Assembly: GCF_039544265.1 (NCBI RefSeq)
Contig: NZ_BAABLI010000014.1
Coordinates: 1-64,000 of the forward strand
Direction: 5' to 3'
Length of the DNA stretch: 64,000 bases
From: Corallincola platygyrae
Lineage (GTDB): Bacteria; Pseudomonadota; Gammaproteobacteria; Enterobacterales; Neiellaceae
Shown here: one piece after another, positions 17,811 through 27,016 of the stretch
Layout: every line of letters starts with the position of its first letter
Position numbering within the stretch: the stretch's first letter is position 1
The notes under the pieces: generated by a model
Database searches by the model: none
The model's input: only the letters and a program-made list of their open reading frames with translations
What the model was told of the DNA's origin: nothing
Translations under genes and position numbers: made by a program

Positions 17811-19094
17811 TTATCTGTCTTCAATGCCATTAAACGACTTGTCGATTTCACCAACGTAAAGCTGACGAGGACGACCGATCTTCTGGCCTTCATCACTCAT
17901 CATCTCATTCCAGTGTGCTATCCAGCCCACGGTACGTGACAGAGCAAAAATCACAGTAAACATATTGGTTGGGATACCAACTGCTTTCAGGATAATACCC
18001 GAGTAGAAATCTACGTTGGGGTAGAGCTTCTTCTCAACGAAGTAGCTGTCTTCCAGCGCAATGCGCTCCAGTTCCATTGCAACGTCCAGCAGTGGATCCT
18101 TAATGTTAAGGCTGTCCAGAACTTCGTGACATGTTTCGCGCATCACTGTTGCACGAGGATCGTGGTTTTTATAAACACGGTGACCGAAGCCCATCAGGCG
18201 GAACGGATCGTCTTTATCTTTCGCGCGGTCGATGAACTCAGGAATACGCTCAACAGAGCCTATCTCTTCAAGCATCTTCAAGCATGCTTCGTTTGCACCA
18301 CCATGCGCAGGTCCCCAAAGAGACGCGATACCAGCAGCGATACACGCGAACGGGTTAGCGCCAGATGAGCCTGCCAGGCGTACGGTTGACGTAGAGGCAT
18401 TTTGCTCGTGGTCGGCGTGCAGGGTGAAGATTCGGTCCATCGCTTTAGCAACCACCGGATTTGGTGTGTACTCAGCGCATGGTGTTGCGAACATCATATG
18501 CAGGAAGTTCTCTGCATAAGACAGGTCGTTTCGTGGGTACATAAAGGGCTGACCCACGTTGTACTTAAAGCACATTGCGGCAATGGTCGGCATCTTAGAA
18601 ATAAGGCGATAAGCCGCTATTTCACGATGACGCTCATTAGCGATGTCCAGTGAGTCGTGGTAGAAGGCTGACATGGTTCCAACCATGCCGCACATGATCG
18701 CCATAGGGTGGGCGTCACGGCGGAAGCCTTGCAGGCAACGTGTTAACTGCTCATTGAGCATTGTGTGTTCAGACACGATGCGACTGAATTCAGCGTATTG
18801 GGCCTTGTTTGGCAACTCGCCATAAAGCAGGAGGTAACATACCTCTAAGTAGCTTGCGTTTTTGGCAAGGTCGTCAATGGCATAGCCTCGGTGCTGTAGG
18901 ATACCTTGGCTACCGTTGATGAAGGTTATAGTCGACTCGCAAGATGCGGTAGACAGAAAACCTGGGTCAAACGTGAAATAACCATGTTTGCCGAGGGCTC
19001 GAATGTCGATGACGTCATGACCCGCGGTACCGGAAAGCACGGGGAGTTCTATCTCCTGGCCACCGACGTGAAGAACAGCTTTCTTCTCCGTCAT
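17811..19094 (-). CDS. gltA: Citrate synthase (type II)
   Basis: GltA condenses acetyl-CoA and oxaloacetate to citrate at the entry of the TCA cycle. Its 427 residues equal the E. coli hexameric enzyme. Catalytic blocks visible are LWGPAHGGANEACLKML (His), MGFGHRVYKNHDPRATVM (His) and NVDFYSGIIL (Asp). The N-terminal small domain, with HDVIDIRALGKHGYFTFDPGF, is typical of the NADH-sensitive gram-negative form. GGAG lies 9-10 nt before the ATG. It is divergent from the sdh operon, sharing a 440-bp regulatory region. Confidence 0.98.
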   Translation of the reverse strand: MTEKKAVLHVGGQEIELPVLSGTAGHDVIDIRALGKHGYFTFDPGFLSTASCESTITFINGSQGILQHRGYAIDDLAKNASYLEVCYLLLYGELPNKAQYAEFSRIVSEHTMLNEQLTRCLQGFRRDAHPMAIMCGMVGTMSAFYHDSLDIANERHREIAAYRLISKMPTIAAMCFKYNVGQPFMYPRNDLSYAENFLHMMFATPCAEYTPNPVVAKAMDRIFTLHADHEQNASTSTVRLAGSSGANPFACIAAGIASLWGPAHGGANEACLKMLEEIGSVERIPEFIDRAKDKDDPFRLMGFGHRVYKNHDPRATVMRETCHEVLDSLNIKDPLLDVAMELERIALEDSYFVEKKLYPNVDFYSGIILKAVGIPTNMFTVIFALSRTVGWIAHWNEMMSDEGQKIGRPRQLYVGEIDKSFNGIEDR

Positions 19095-19148
19095 TTCAGG
19101 ATTCTCCTTGTTGGAATCGTAATAATGCTCCCAAAATAAAGCGCAGTA

Positions 19149-19178
19149 TTATTAACCGTTGTTTGTAGCAACTGTCAA
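19149..19178 (-). promoter_or_regulatory. Candidate gltA promoter
   Basis: On the minus strand a perfect TTGACA (19178-19173) is followed, 18 bp on, by TAATAA (19154-19149); TTAATA at 17 bp is an overlapping alternative. It lies about 60 bp upstream of the gltA start. Confidence 0.5.
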
Positions 19179-19204
19179 ATTCACTACGCATCAAATCCCA
19201 TCTT

Positions 19205-19301
19205 GGATGCATATTAAGTCATTCGAGCATCCGAGTGACTGTACATCACCTCTTGTATCAGAGATTTATTTCAGACGGGAGTAGAATTCTCCCTGATACA
19301 A
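19205..19301. promoter_or_regulatory. Inverted repeats in the gltA-sdhC control region
   Basis: Two imperfectly spaced dyads lie between the divergent promoters. One is GGATGC/GCATCC (19205-19210 and 19227-19232). The other is TTGTATCAG/CTGATACAA (19253-19261 and 19293-19301), which encloses GGGAG/CTCCC (19278-19282 and 19289-19293). They could be operators or RNA structures; I recognise no specific regulator. Nothing coding is visible from 19095 to 19534. Confidence 0.35.
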
Positions 19302-19317
19302 ATCAAAATTTAAAGAA

Positions 19318-19346
19318 TTGTAATAAAAAAAACTCACCGATATACT
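19318..19346 (+). promoter_or_regulatory. Candidate sigma70 promoter for sdhCDAB
   Basis: TTGTAA (19318-19323) and TATACT (19341-19346) are separated by the optimal 17 bp. This would leave an untranslated leader of about 180 nt before sdhC. Confidence 0.5.
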
Positions 19347-19534
19347 GGCTGCCGTTACCGCCGCAAACCCATATGGCAAGCGGGTTTCACGCTCCTAGAT
19401 GGTGCAATTCAAACAACTGTTTGCTTGAAATGTGATCCACTTATCAAATTTGGGGTAATAATCAATTATCTCGAAAGTAATATGGTGGTTGTAACGTAAA
19501 TAATTACGACATTAAAAAAATAAATAGAGGCTCT

Positions 19535-19930
19535 TTGGAGCTGAGTGAGTCGGAAGTGAAAAAACAAAGACCTGTTAACCTAGATCTCACGACAATACGC
19601 TTTCCAGCGACAGCAATCGCGTCAATCCTTCACCGCGTAAGTGGTGTGATAATGTTTTTCGCGATAGCAATTTTGCTTTGGCTACTAAATCAATCTTTAA
19701 CGTCCCAGACCCATTTTGACCAAGTGAAAGCACTGCTTGATGGTTGGTTCGTCAGTTTTATCCTTTGGGGGATCCTGACGGCACTGGCTTATCACTTTGC
19801 AGGTGGTGTTCGCCACTTGATGCAGGATATTGGTTTTTTCGAAGAGTTAGACAGTGGTAAGCGTTCTGCTCATGTAGTTTTCGCCATTACTGTTGTTCTT
19901 TCCGTTTTAGCGGGGGTATGGGTATGGTAA
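19535..19930 (+). CDS. sdhC: Succinate dehydrogenase cytochrome b556 subunit SdhC
   Basis: SdhC is one of two membrane anchors of complex II, contributing to haem b and ubiquinone binding. The conserved start KKQRPVNLDLTTIRFP is followed by ASILHRVSGV, the quinone-site region, and three membrane segments. HFAGGVRHLMQD contains the expected haem-ligand His. The listed start is TTG 19535 with AGAGG 4 nt upstream. GTG 19556 (giving MKKQRPVNLDL) is an equally reasonable start because the family homology begins there. It overlaps sdhD by 7 bp. Confidence 0.95.
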   Translation: MELSESEVKKQRPVNLDLTTIRFPATAIASILHRVSGVIMFFAIAILLWLLNQSLTSQTHFDQVKALLDGWFVSFILWGILTALAYHFAGGVRHLMQDIGFFEELDSGKRSAHVVFAITVVLSVLAGVWVW

Positions 19931-20274
19931 CTAATGCATCAATGTTTGGTAGAAGCGGTGTCCATGAGTTTGTACTGATACGTGCTTCAGCCATCGTCCT
20001 GGCACTTTATTCACTGTTTATTGTTGGCTACGCGCTGTTTGCGCCTGAGCTTACCTTCGATGTTTGGAAGGGGCTGTTTTCTTCGCTGGCCATGAAGATA
20101 TTCACTTTTCTTGCCTTGATCGGGTTGCTGGTTCACTGCTGGATTGGCATGTGGCAGGTGCTGACTGACTACGTAAAGAGCGCAGCATTAAGAGCACTAC
20201 TTCAATTTCTGATCAATCTTACCGCGGTTGGCTACGTAGCTGCTGGCTTGTTTATTCTGTGGGGTGTTAAGTGA
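19924..20274 (+). CDS. sdhD: Succinate dehydrogenase membrane anchor SdhD
   Basis: SdhD is the second membrane anchor of succinate dehydrogenase. ATG 19924 gives MVTNASMFGRSGVHEFVLIRAS, which aligns with the E. coli N-terminus; an ATG six bases upstream would add two residues. Three membrane segments follow, with VHCWIGMWQVLTDYV holding the haem-ligand His region. It overlaps sdhC by 7 bp and sdhA by 4 bp (GTGA), consistent with coupled translation. Confidence 0.95.
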   Translation: MVTNASMFGRSGVHEFVLIRASAIVLALYSLFIVGYALFAPELTFDVWKGLFSSLAMKIFTFLALIGLLVHCWIGMWQVLTDYVKSAALRALLQFLINLTAVGYVAAGLFILWGVK

Positions 20275-22037
20275 GTATTCCAACGTTTGAATTCGATGCC
20301 GTAGTAATCGGCGCGGGTGGTGCAGGTATGCGCGCTGCCCTTCAAATCAGCCAGGAAGGCAAGTCTTGCGCGTTGCTATCAAAAGTATTTCCTACTCGTT
20401 CTCATACAGTATCAGCGCAGGGTGGTATTACCGTTGCACTGGGTAATGCCCACGATGATGACTGGCAGTGGCACATGTACGATACGGTGAAAGGGTCCGA
20501 CTACATTGGTGATCAGGACGCTATCGAATATATGTGCAAGACCGGCCCTGAAGCCATTATTGAGCTCGAAAACATGGGCCTGCCATTTTCTCGATTTGAA
20601 AATGGCCGCATTTACCAGCGTCCTTTTGGTGGCCAATCAAAAGAGTTTGGCGGCGAACAGGCAGCTCGAACCGCAGCAGCTGCTGACCGTACCGGACACG
20701 CGCTGCTCCATCTGCTCTATCAGCAGAATGTAAAAAACAAGACCAAAGTTTTCAGCGAATGGTATGCACTGGATCTGGTTAAAAACCAGGACGGACATAT
20801 TGTTGGCTGTACAGCTATCGATATCGAAACAGGCCAGGTTGTTTACTTTAAGAGTAAAGCGACCGTACTGGCGACCGGTGGTGCAGGGCGTATCTTCGCA
20901 TCTACCACTAACGCTCACATTAATACCGGTGATGGTGTAGGCATGGCGCTGCGCGCAGGCGTGCCGGTTCAAGATATGGAAATGTGGCAGTTCCACCCCA
21001 CAGGTATTGCCGGTGCTGGTGTTCTGGTGACAGAGGGGTGTCGAGGCGAGGGCGGTTACCTACTTAATAAAGATGGTGAACGCTTTATGGAGCGTTACGC
21101 GCCAAACGCAAAAGACCTTGCAGGTCGAGACGTTGTTGCACGCTCTATGATGACCGAGATCCGCGAAGGTCGTGGTTGCGACGGCCCCTGGGGTACCCAC
21201 ATTAAACTCAAGCTGGACCACCTGGGTGCTGAAGTACTTGAGTCACGACTGCCAGGTATCTGTGAACTTTCCAGAACGTTTGCCCACGTCGATCCAGTAA
21301 AAGAGCCTATCCCTGTGATTCCTACCTGCCACTACATGATGGGTGGTATTCCAACACAAGTCAGTGGTCAGGCAATTACTATCGACGCGCAGGGCAACGA
21401 GAAGCCAGTTGTTGGCCTGTTTGCAGTAGGTGAGATCGCATGTGTATCTGTTCACGGCGCTAACCGCCTGGGTGGTAATTCACTGCTTGACCTAGTGGTA
21501 TTTGGTCGAGCGGCAGGTCAGCACCTTGGTGAAGCACTAGATGCAATGACTGAGAGTCGCGATGCGAGTGAGTCAGATCTTGAAGAAAGTCTGTCTCGCA
21601 TGAACCGCTGGAATAACACCAAGCAGGGTGAAGATCCTGTTCAGATCAGAAAAGATCTGCAGCAATGTATGCAGCTGAACTTCTCTGTATTCCGAGAAGG
21701 TAAGGCGATGGCGGAGGGTCTTAAAGAGCTTGGCGAGATCCGCGAACGCCTCAAGACTGCGCGCCTGGATGATGATAGCCAGCAGTTTAATACCCAGCGA
21801 ATCGAGTGTATGGAGCTCGATAACCTGATGGAAACTGCTTACGCATCAGCAATGGCTGCCAACTACCGAACTGAGAGCCGTGGAGCTCATAGCCGTGAAG
21901 ACTATCTCGAGCGTGATGATGAGAACTGGCTGTGTCACACCATTTATAGCCCTGAGTCGGAAAGCATGGTTAAGCGAGAGGTGAATATGACACCTAAGCT
22001 TCGTGAAGCATTCCCGCCCAAAGCGCGTACTTATTAA
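20271..22037 (+). CDS. sdhA: Succinate dehydrogenase flavoprotein subunit SdhA
   Basis: SdhA oxidises succinate to fumarate using covalently bound FAD on the cytoplasmic side of complex II. Evidence is the N-terminal dinucleotide site VVIGAGGAGMRAAL, and the FAD-linking His45 in RSHTVSAQGGI, the same number as in E. coli. Active-site blocks include WQFHPTGI and PTCHYMMGGIPT, and ANRLGGNSLLDLVVFGR is also present. Its length of 588 residues is the same as the E. coli subunit. It starts at GTG 20271 within the sdhD stop. Confidence 0.98.
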   Translation: MSIPTFEFDAVVIGAGGAGMRAALQISQEGKSCALLSKVFPTRSHTVSAQGGITVALGNAHDDDWQWHMYDTVKGSDYIGDQDAIEYMCKTGPEAIIELENMGLPFSRFENGRIYQRPFGGQSKEFGGEQAARTAAAADRTGHALLHLLYQQNVKNKTKVFSEWYALDLVKNQDGHIVGCTAIDIETGQVVYFKSKATVLATGGAGRIFASTTNAHINTGDGVGMALRAGVPVQDMEMWQFHPTGIAGAGVLVTEGCRGEGGYLLNKDGERFMERYAPNAKDLAGRDVVARSMMTEIREGRGCDGPWGTHIKLKLDHLGAEVLESRLPGICELSRTFAHVDPVKEPIPVIPTCHYMMGGIPTQVSGQAITIDAQGNEKPVVGLFAVGEIACVSVHGANRLGGNSLLDLVVFGRAAGQHLGEALDAMTESRDASESDLEESLSRMNRWNNTKQGEDPVQIRKDLQQCMQLNFSVFREGKAMAEGLKELGEIRERLKTARLDDDSQQFNTQRIECMELDNLMETAYASAMAANYRTESRGAHSREDYLERDDENWLCHTIYSPESESMVKREVNMTPKLREAFPPKARTY

Positions 22038-22054
22038 GAAGGGGGTATTGAATA

Positions 22055-22768
22055 ATGAAAGTTACATTTTCTCTGTATCGATACAACCCAGATACCGACA
22101 ACGCTCCCAGCATGCAGGATTATCAATTAGATATTCCCGAAGGCTCGGACATGATGGTGTTGGACGCCCTTATCCTTCTAAAGGAGCAGGATGCGTCATT
22201 GGCATTTCGTCGCAGCTGTCGAGAAGGCGTTTGTGGTTCTGACGGCCTGAACATGAACGGTAAAAATGGTCTGGCGTGCATTACACCGCTGTCTGATTTG
22301 TTGAGTGACGGTAAAGTTGTTTTAAGGCCTCTGCCAGGATTACCGGTTATTCGTGACTTAGTGGTTGATATGGGCCAGTTCTATGAGAACTATGAGCGCA
22401 TCAAGCCTTATTTGATTAACGACGGAAAAGAACAGCCAGCGCGAGAGCATCTGCAGTCGCCTGAAGAACGTGAAAAACTGGATGGTCTGTACGAATGTAT
22501 CCTGTGTGCATGTTGTTCGACGTCATGCCCATCGTTCTGGTGGAACCCGGATAAATTTGTGGGTCCGGCAGGTTTGCTGCAAGCGTATCGTTTTCTTGCC
22601 GATAGTCGTGACACTGCAACAGATGAACGACTATCAGAATTAGATGATGCATTTAGCGTATTCCGTTGCCACGGCATTATGAATTGTGTCAGTGTTTGCC
22701 CTAAAGGATTGAATCCAACAAAAGCGATCGGCCATATCAAGTCGATGCTGTTACAACGGGCTGTTTAG
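22055..22768 (+). CDS. sdhB: Succinate dehydrogenase iron-sulfur subunit SdhB
   Basis: SdhB carries electrons from FAD to ubiquinone through three Fe-S clusters. The [2Fe-2S] ligands lie in CREGVCGSDGLNMNG plus the following C of GLAC. The [4Fe-4S] and [3Fe-4S] ligands lie in CILCACCSTSCP and CHGIMNCVSVCPKGLNP. The length (237 residues) is normal. It closes the sdhCDAB operon 17 bp after sdhA and is followed by a strong terminator. Confidence 0.98.
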   Translation: MKVTFSLYRYNPDTDNAPSMQDYQLDIPEGSDMMVLDALILLKEQDASLAFRRSCREGVCGSDGLNMNGKNGLACITPLSDLLSDGKVVLRPLPGLPVIRDLVVDMGQFYENYERIKPYLINDGKEQPAREHLQSPEEREKLDGLYECILCACCSTSCPSFWWNPDKFVGPAGLLQAYRFLADSRDTATDERLSELDDAFSVFRCHGIMNCVSVCPKGLNPTKAIGHIKSMLLQRAV

Positions 22769-22814
22769 TCGTTTTAACCAAACTCTCCTAGAGAGTGACG
22801 TTATTGGTACAACT

Positions 22815-22850
22815 AAATAGCCATTCGGTCATCGGATGGCTATTTTTTTG
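22815..22850 (+). terminator. Intrinsic terminator between sdhB and sucA
   Basis: A 13-bp stem (AAATAGCCATTCG/CGGATGGCTATTT with one G-T pair, 22815-22827 and 22833-22845) with a 5-nt loop runs into seven Ts. It separates sdhCDAB from sucAB, or attenuates read-through. Confidence 0.85.
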
Positions 22851-22887
22851 AGTGATACACCACCGGCCAGGGGTGAGAAAACAAAGA

Positions 22888-25710
22888 ATGGAAGAAGTCG
22901 CGATGCAGGCTTGGTGGGAATCCAGTCATTTGGCTGGAGCCAATGCAGCGTATGTTGAGCCGCTGTATGAAGCCTACCTAGAAGATCCCAACTCTGTGGA
23001 CCCAGAATGGCGAGTTATCTTTGATAAATTGCCAGTCGTTAAACCCGAAATCTCGGAACAATCTCATACAAAAATCCGAGAATACTTTAAGACCCTAGCG
23101 CAAGAGACTAAGCGAGGTGGGGGCCAGGTATCTGATCCTGAGCTTGACGCCAAGCAGGTAAAAGTACTCCAGCTAATCAATGCCTACCGTTTCCGCGGGC
23201 ACCAGCATGCGTCGTTGGATCCGCTTGGGCTTTGGCAGCAAGAGCGTGTGCCTGAACTTGATCCTTCGTTTCATGGCCTTGAGGGCGATGACTTCGACCG
23301 AGAGTTCAATATCGGTTCTTATCAGGCTGGCCCTGAGACAATGCGTCTTGGAGAGCTGGTTCAATCCCTTAAAGCAACGTATTGCGAGTCGATTGGTGCT
23401 GAATACATGCACATCACTTCGACCGAAGAGAAGCGTTGGATCCAGTCTCGTTTAGAGTCTTCGCAAGCTGCATTGCCATTCAGCAAAGAGCAGAAGCTTG
23501 AGTTTCTGGAAGGGTTAACTGCAGCCGAAGGGTTGGAAAAATACCTGGGCGCTAAATTTCCTGGCGCAAAACGCTTTTCTCTTGAAGGTGGTGATGCCCT
23601 AATCCCGATGCTTAAAGCGCTAATTCATCGTGCTGGTGAGAAAGGTGCTAAAGAGGTAGTGGTGGGCATGGCGCACCGTGGTCGCCTTAACGTATTGATT
23701 AATGTGTTGGGTAAAAAGACGGGTGAGCTGTTCGATGAGTTCGCGGGTAAACACTCATCCAGCTGGGGCTCTGGTGATGTTAAGTACCACCAAGGCTTCT
23801 CTTCTGATTTCGAAACAGCAGGTGGCAATGTTCACCTTGCGTTAGCGTTCAACCCGTCCCACCTGGAAATTGTAAACCCGGTAGTTCTGGGGTCAGTAAG
23901 AGCGCGTTTGGACCGACGCGGTAAGCCTGATACCAATACTGTGCTTCCTATTACCATTCATGGTGATTCAGCTATCGCTGGGCAGGGTGTTGTGCAAGAG
24001 ACGTTTAACATGTCTCAGGCTCGCGCGTTTAAGGTTGGCGGTACTGTTCGTATCGTTGTAAATAACCAGGTTGGTTTCACTACCTCGAACCAGGAAGATA
24101 CCCGCTCAACCCAGTACTGTACTGATATCGGTAAAATGGTACAGGCGCCCATCTTTCATGTGAATGCAGATGACGTAGAAGCGGTTGTGCGAGTGACACA
24201 ATTGGCGTTGGACTTCCGTAATACCTTTAAGCGTGACGTACTTATCGATCTGATCTGTTACCGCCGCCATGGCCATAACGAAGCTGATGAGCCGAATGCG
24301 ACTCAGCCTTTGATGTATCAGAAGATCCGCAAACATCCAACGCCACGCAAGCACTATGCAGATAAGCTGATGGCGCTTGGTGAAATAGAACAGTCGGAAG
24401 TGTCGCTGATCAATAACGAGTACCGTGAACAGCTGGATCAGGGCGAGTGCGTAGTCAAAGAGTGGCGTCCAATGGAAGCCCACTCTGTTGACTGGACGCC
24501 ATATCTTGGCCATGACTGGGATACCAGTTACGACTCCACAGCCTCAATTGAGCGTTTGCAGTACCTCGGCGAAAAGATGTGTGAGTTCCCTGAAGGGCAT
24601 AAACTCCAATCTCGAGTTTCTAAGATCTATAACGATCGCATGAGCATGGTCAAGGGTGAGCGCAAGCTGGACTGGGGTGCAGCTGAGACGCTCGCTTACG
24701 CGACATTGGTAGACGAGGGATACGATATCCGTATTACCGGTCAGGATAGTGGCCGGGGCACCTTCTTCCACCGTCACGTCGTGCTCCATAATCAGGCTGA
24801 TGCCACTACCTACATACCGCTTAAGCACATTAATGAACAGCAGGGACGTTTCGAGATATACGACTCGGTTTTGTCTGAAGAAGCAGTGTTGGCCTACGAG
24901 TATGGTTACACCACCGCAGAGCCTCGTGGATTAACCATTTGGGAAGCGCAGTTCGGCGATTTTGCTAATGGCGCCCAGGTGGTTATTGACCAATTCCTCA
25001 GTTCTGGTGAGCAGAAATGGGGGCGCCTGTGTGGCTTGACCTTGCTGCTTCCTCACGGTTACGAAGGACAAGGCCCTGAACACTCTTCAGCGAGATTGGA
25101 GCGTTTTCTGCAGCTATGTGCTGACCACAACATGCAGGTGTGCGTGCCTTCTACACCTTCCCAGGTGTTCCACATGCTACGCCGGCAGGTGTTGCGCCCA
25201 ATGCGCCGCCCACTGATCGTCATGTCGCCTAAGTCACTATTGAGACTGCCAGCGGCTGTGTCCTCTATGGATGAACTTTCCAATGGTCGTTTCCATAACG
25301 CGATTAGGGAAGTTGACGAGGAGATCAATCCGGCCGAGGTCGAAAGGGTCGTGATGTGTTCTGGTAAGGTTTACTACGACCTTGCAGAGCAACGCCGTAA
25401 ATCTGAAATCAAAAATGTTGCCATTATTCGTATCGAGCAGCTTTATCCTTTCCCACACGACTGTGTTCAGGAGATCTTTAAAGACTACCAGCACGTCAAA
25501 GACTTTGTGTGGTGTCAGGAAGAGCCCCAGAATCAGGGCGCTTGGTACTGTAGTCAGCATCATTTCTGGACTGTCATACCTAAAGGTGCAACATTGCGTT
25601 ACGCTGGCCGCGAAGCGTCTGCCGCGCCAGCCGTCGGGTATGCCTCTGTACACATAGCTCAACAGCAAGCGCTTGTTAATGATGCGCTGACGATTGATAG
25701 CAATAGCTAG
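22888..25710 (+). CDS. sucA: 2-oxoglutarate dehydrogenase E1 component
   Basis: SucA is the thiamine-diphosphate decarboxylase of the 2-oxoglutarate dehydrogenase complex. Typical blocks are the N-terminal AWWESSHLAGANAAYVEPLYE, HRGRLNVLINVLGK, HGDSAIAGQGVVQETFN, the ThDP/Mg site around VNADDVEAVVRV, and the C-terminal YPFPHDCVQEIF. ATG 22888 (MEEVAMQAW) is chosen over the GTG at 22852, because homologues begin only a few residues before AW(W/L); ATG 22903 has a better GGAAGAAG spacing and is possible. The resulting length is about 940 residues. It precedes sucB by 16 bp. Confidence 0.97.
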   Translation: MEEVAMQAWWESSHLAGANAAYVEPLYEAYLEDPNSVDPEWRVIFDKLPVVKPEISEQSHTKIREYFKTLAQETKRGGGQVSDPELDAKQVKVLQLINAYRFRGHQHASLDPLGLWQQERVPELDPSFHGLEGDDFDREFNIGSYQAGPETMRLGELVQSLKATYCESIGAEYMHITSTEEKRWIQSRLESSQAALPFSKEQKLEFLEGLTAAEGLEKYLGAKFPGAKRFSLEGGDALIPMLKALIHRAGEKGAKEVVVGMAHRGRLNVLINVLGKKTGELFDEFAGKHSSSWGSGDVKYHQGFSSDFETAGGNVHLALAFNPSHLEIVNPVVLGSVRARLDRRGKPDTNTVLPITIHGDSAIAGQGVVQETFNMSQARAFKVGGTVRIVVNNQVGFTTSNQEDTRSTQYCTDIGKMVQAPIFHVNADDVEAVVRVTQLALDFRNTFKRDVLIDLICYRRHGHNEADEPNATQPLMYQKIRKHPTPRKHYADKLMALGEIEQSEVSLINNEYREQLDQGECVVKEWRPMEAHSVDWTPYLGHDWDTSYDSTASIERLQYLGEKMCEFPEGHKLQSRVSKIYNDRMSMVKGERKLDWGAAETLAYATLVDEGYDIRITGQDSGRGTFFHRHVVLHNQADATTYIPLKHINEQQGRFEIYDSVLSEEAVLAYEYGYTTAEPRGLTIWEAQFGDFANGAQVVIDQFLSSGEQKWGRLCGLTLLLPHGYEGQGPEHSSARLERFLQLCADHNMQVCVPSTPSQVFHMLRRQVLRPMRRPLIVMSPKSLLRLPAAVSSMDELSNGRFHNAIREVDEEINPAEVERVVMCSGKVYYDLAEQRRKSEIKNVAIIRIEQLYPFPHDCVQEIFKDYQHVKDFVWCQEEPQNQGAWYCSQHHFWTVIPKGATLRYAGREASAAPAVGYASVHIAQQQALVNDALTIDSNS

Positions 25711-25726
25711 GAAGGAACGAATAAAA

Positions 25727-26926
25727 ATGACAATTGAGATTAAAGTCCCGGTATTACCTGAATCGGTCGCGGACGCTACTGTTGCTACCTGGCACAAGCA
25801 ACCAGGTGAGCCTGTATCTCGTGATGAAAACCTGGTAGATATCGAAACAGACAAAGTGGTTCTTGAGGTTGTTGCGCCTGAAGACGGTACCTTGGAAGAG
25901 ATTATCCACGGTGAGGGCGATACGGTACTTGCTGAGCAGGTTATTGCTAAGTTCAAAGCGGGCGCGGTTGCCGGACAAGAAGTGGCACCTAAACCTTCCG
26001 AGCCAGCAGCGGAAGAAAAAGGCGGTGAAACCACTCCTGCTACAAACGATGTTTTAAGTCCTTCTGTGCGTCGTGTGTTGGGTGAAAAGGGTATCACTGA
26101 GGCTCATGCAATCGCAGAAATTAAAGGCACAGGTAAAGACGGCCGAATCACAAAAGAAGATGTGGAGGCGTTCGCTAAGAAGGCGGCTGCCAGCGCCACA
26201 TCTGAAGCCGTGGCTGCGCCAGTTGGCCGCAGCGAAAAGCGTGTACCTATGACACGTCTGCGCAAGCGTATTGCTGAGCGACTGCTTGATGCGAAGCAAT
26301 CGACCGCCATGTTGACGACCTTTAATGAAGTCAACATGAAGCCGATTATGAGCATTCGTAAGCAGTATCAAGAACAGTTCGAGAAAAAACACGGCATTCG
26401 TCTTGGTTTTATGTCGTTTTATGTGAAAGCGGTGACAGAAGCGCTCAAACGCTATCCAGAGGTGAACGCGTCACTGGACGGTGATGACTTGGTTTACCAC
26501 AACTACTTTGATATCAGCATCGCAGTATCGACGCCTCGCGGATTGGTTACGCCTGTATTGCGCGATGCGGATTCACTTTCTCTGGCCAAAACGGAAGAGG
26601 GTATCCGAGAGCTGGCGATTAAAGGTCGCGATGGTAAGTTGACAGTAGATGAGTTGACGGGTGGTAACTTCACCATCACCAACGGTGGTGTGTTTGGCTC
26701 ACTGATGTCTACGCCAATCATCAACCCACCACAAAGCGCTATTCTGGGCATGCATAAGATTCAAGAGCGCCCAATGGCTGTCAATGGTCAGGTAGAGATC
26801 CTGCCAATGATGTACTTGGCACTGTCATATGACCATCGCATTATTGATGGTAAAGAATCAGTCGGCTTCCTTGTGACTATCAAGGAGTTGCTGGAGGATC
26901 CAACGCGACTGCTGCTGGATCTATAA
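25727..26926 (+). CDS. sucB: Dihydrolipoyllysine succinyltransferase (E2 of 2-oxoglutarate dehydrogenase)
   Basis: SucB transfers the succinyl group to CoA within the 2-oxoglutarate dehydrogenase core. It has one lipoyl domain with the modified Lys in DIETDKVVLEVV, an Ala/Pro/Glu-rich linker, a peripheral-subunit-binding domain (SPSVRRVLGEKGI to GRITKEDVEAF), and a catalytic domain ending in SYDHRIIDGKESVGFL. ATG 25727, with AGGAAGGA about 9 nt upstream, gives 399 residues beginning MTIEIKVPVLPESV, as in homologues. The E3 gene (lpd) is not in this window, so it must lie elsewhere. Confidence 0.97.
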   Translation: MTIEIKVPVLPESVADATVATWHKQPGEPVSRDENLVDIETDKVVLEVVAPEDGTLEEIIHGEGDTVLAEQVIAKFKAGAVAGQEVAPKPSEPAAEEKGGETTPATNDVLSPSVRRVLGEKGITEAHAIAEIKGTGKDGRITKEDVEAFAKKAAASATSEAVAAPVGRSEKRVPMTRLRKRIAERLLDAKQSTAMLTTFNEVNMKPIMSIRKQYQEQFEKKHGIRLGFMSFYVKAVTEALKRYPEVNASLDGDDLVYHNYFDISIAVSTPRGLVTPVLRDADSLSLAKTEEGIRELAIKGRDGKLTVDELTGGNFTITNGGVFGSLMSTPIINPPQSAILGMHKIQERPMAVNGQVEILPMMYLALSYDHRIIDGKESVGFLVTIKELLEDPTRLLLDL

Positions 26927-26933
26927 AGAGTTT

Positions 26934-26954
26934 GCCCCGCGTCGGCGGGGCTTT
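26934..26954 (+). terminator. GC-rich hairpin between sucB and sucC
   Basis: GCCCCGC/GCGGGGC (26934-26940 and 26945-26951, GTCG loop) is followed by only three Ts. It is probably a weak terminator or attenuator adjusting sucCD relative to sucAB. Confidence 0.5.
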
Positions 26955-27016
26955 CCCAAAAGGTAGGGCAATTAAGCCCAAGCTATGTTCCTATAATTCT
27001 AAATGGATAATGTCCA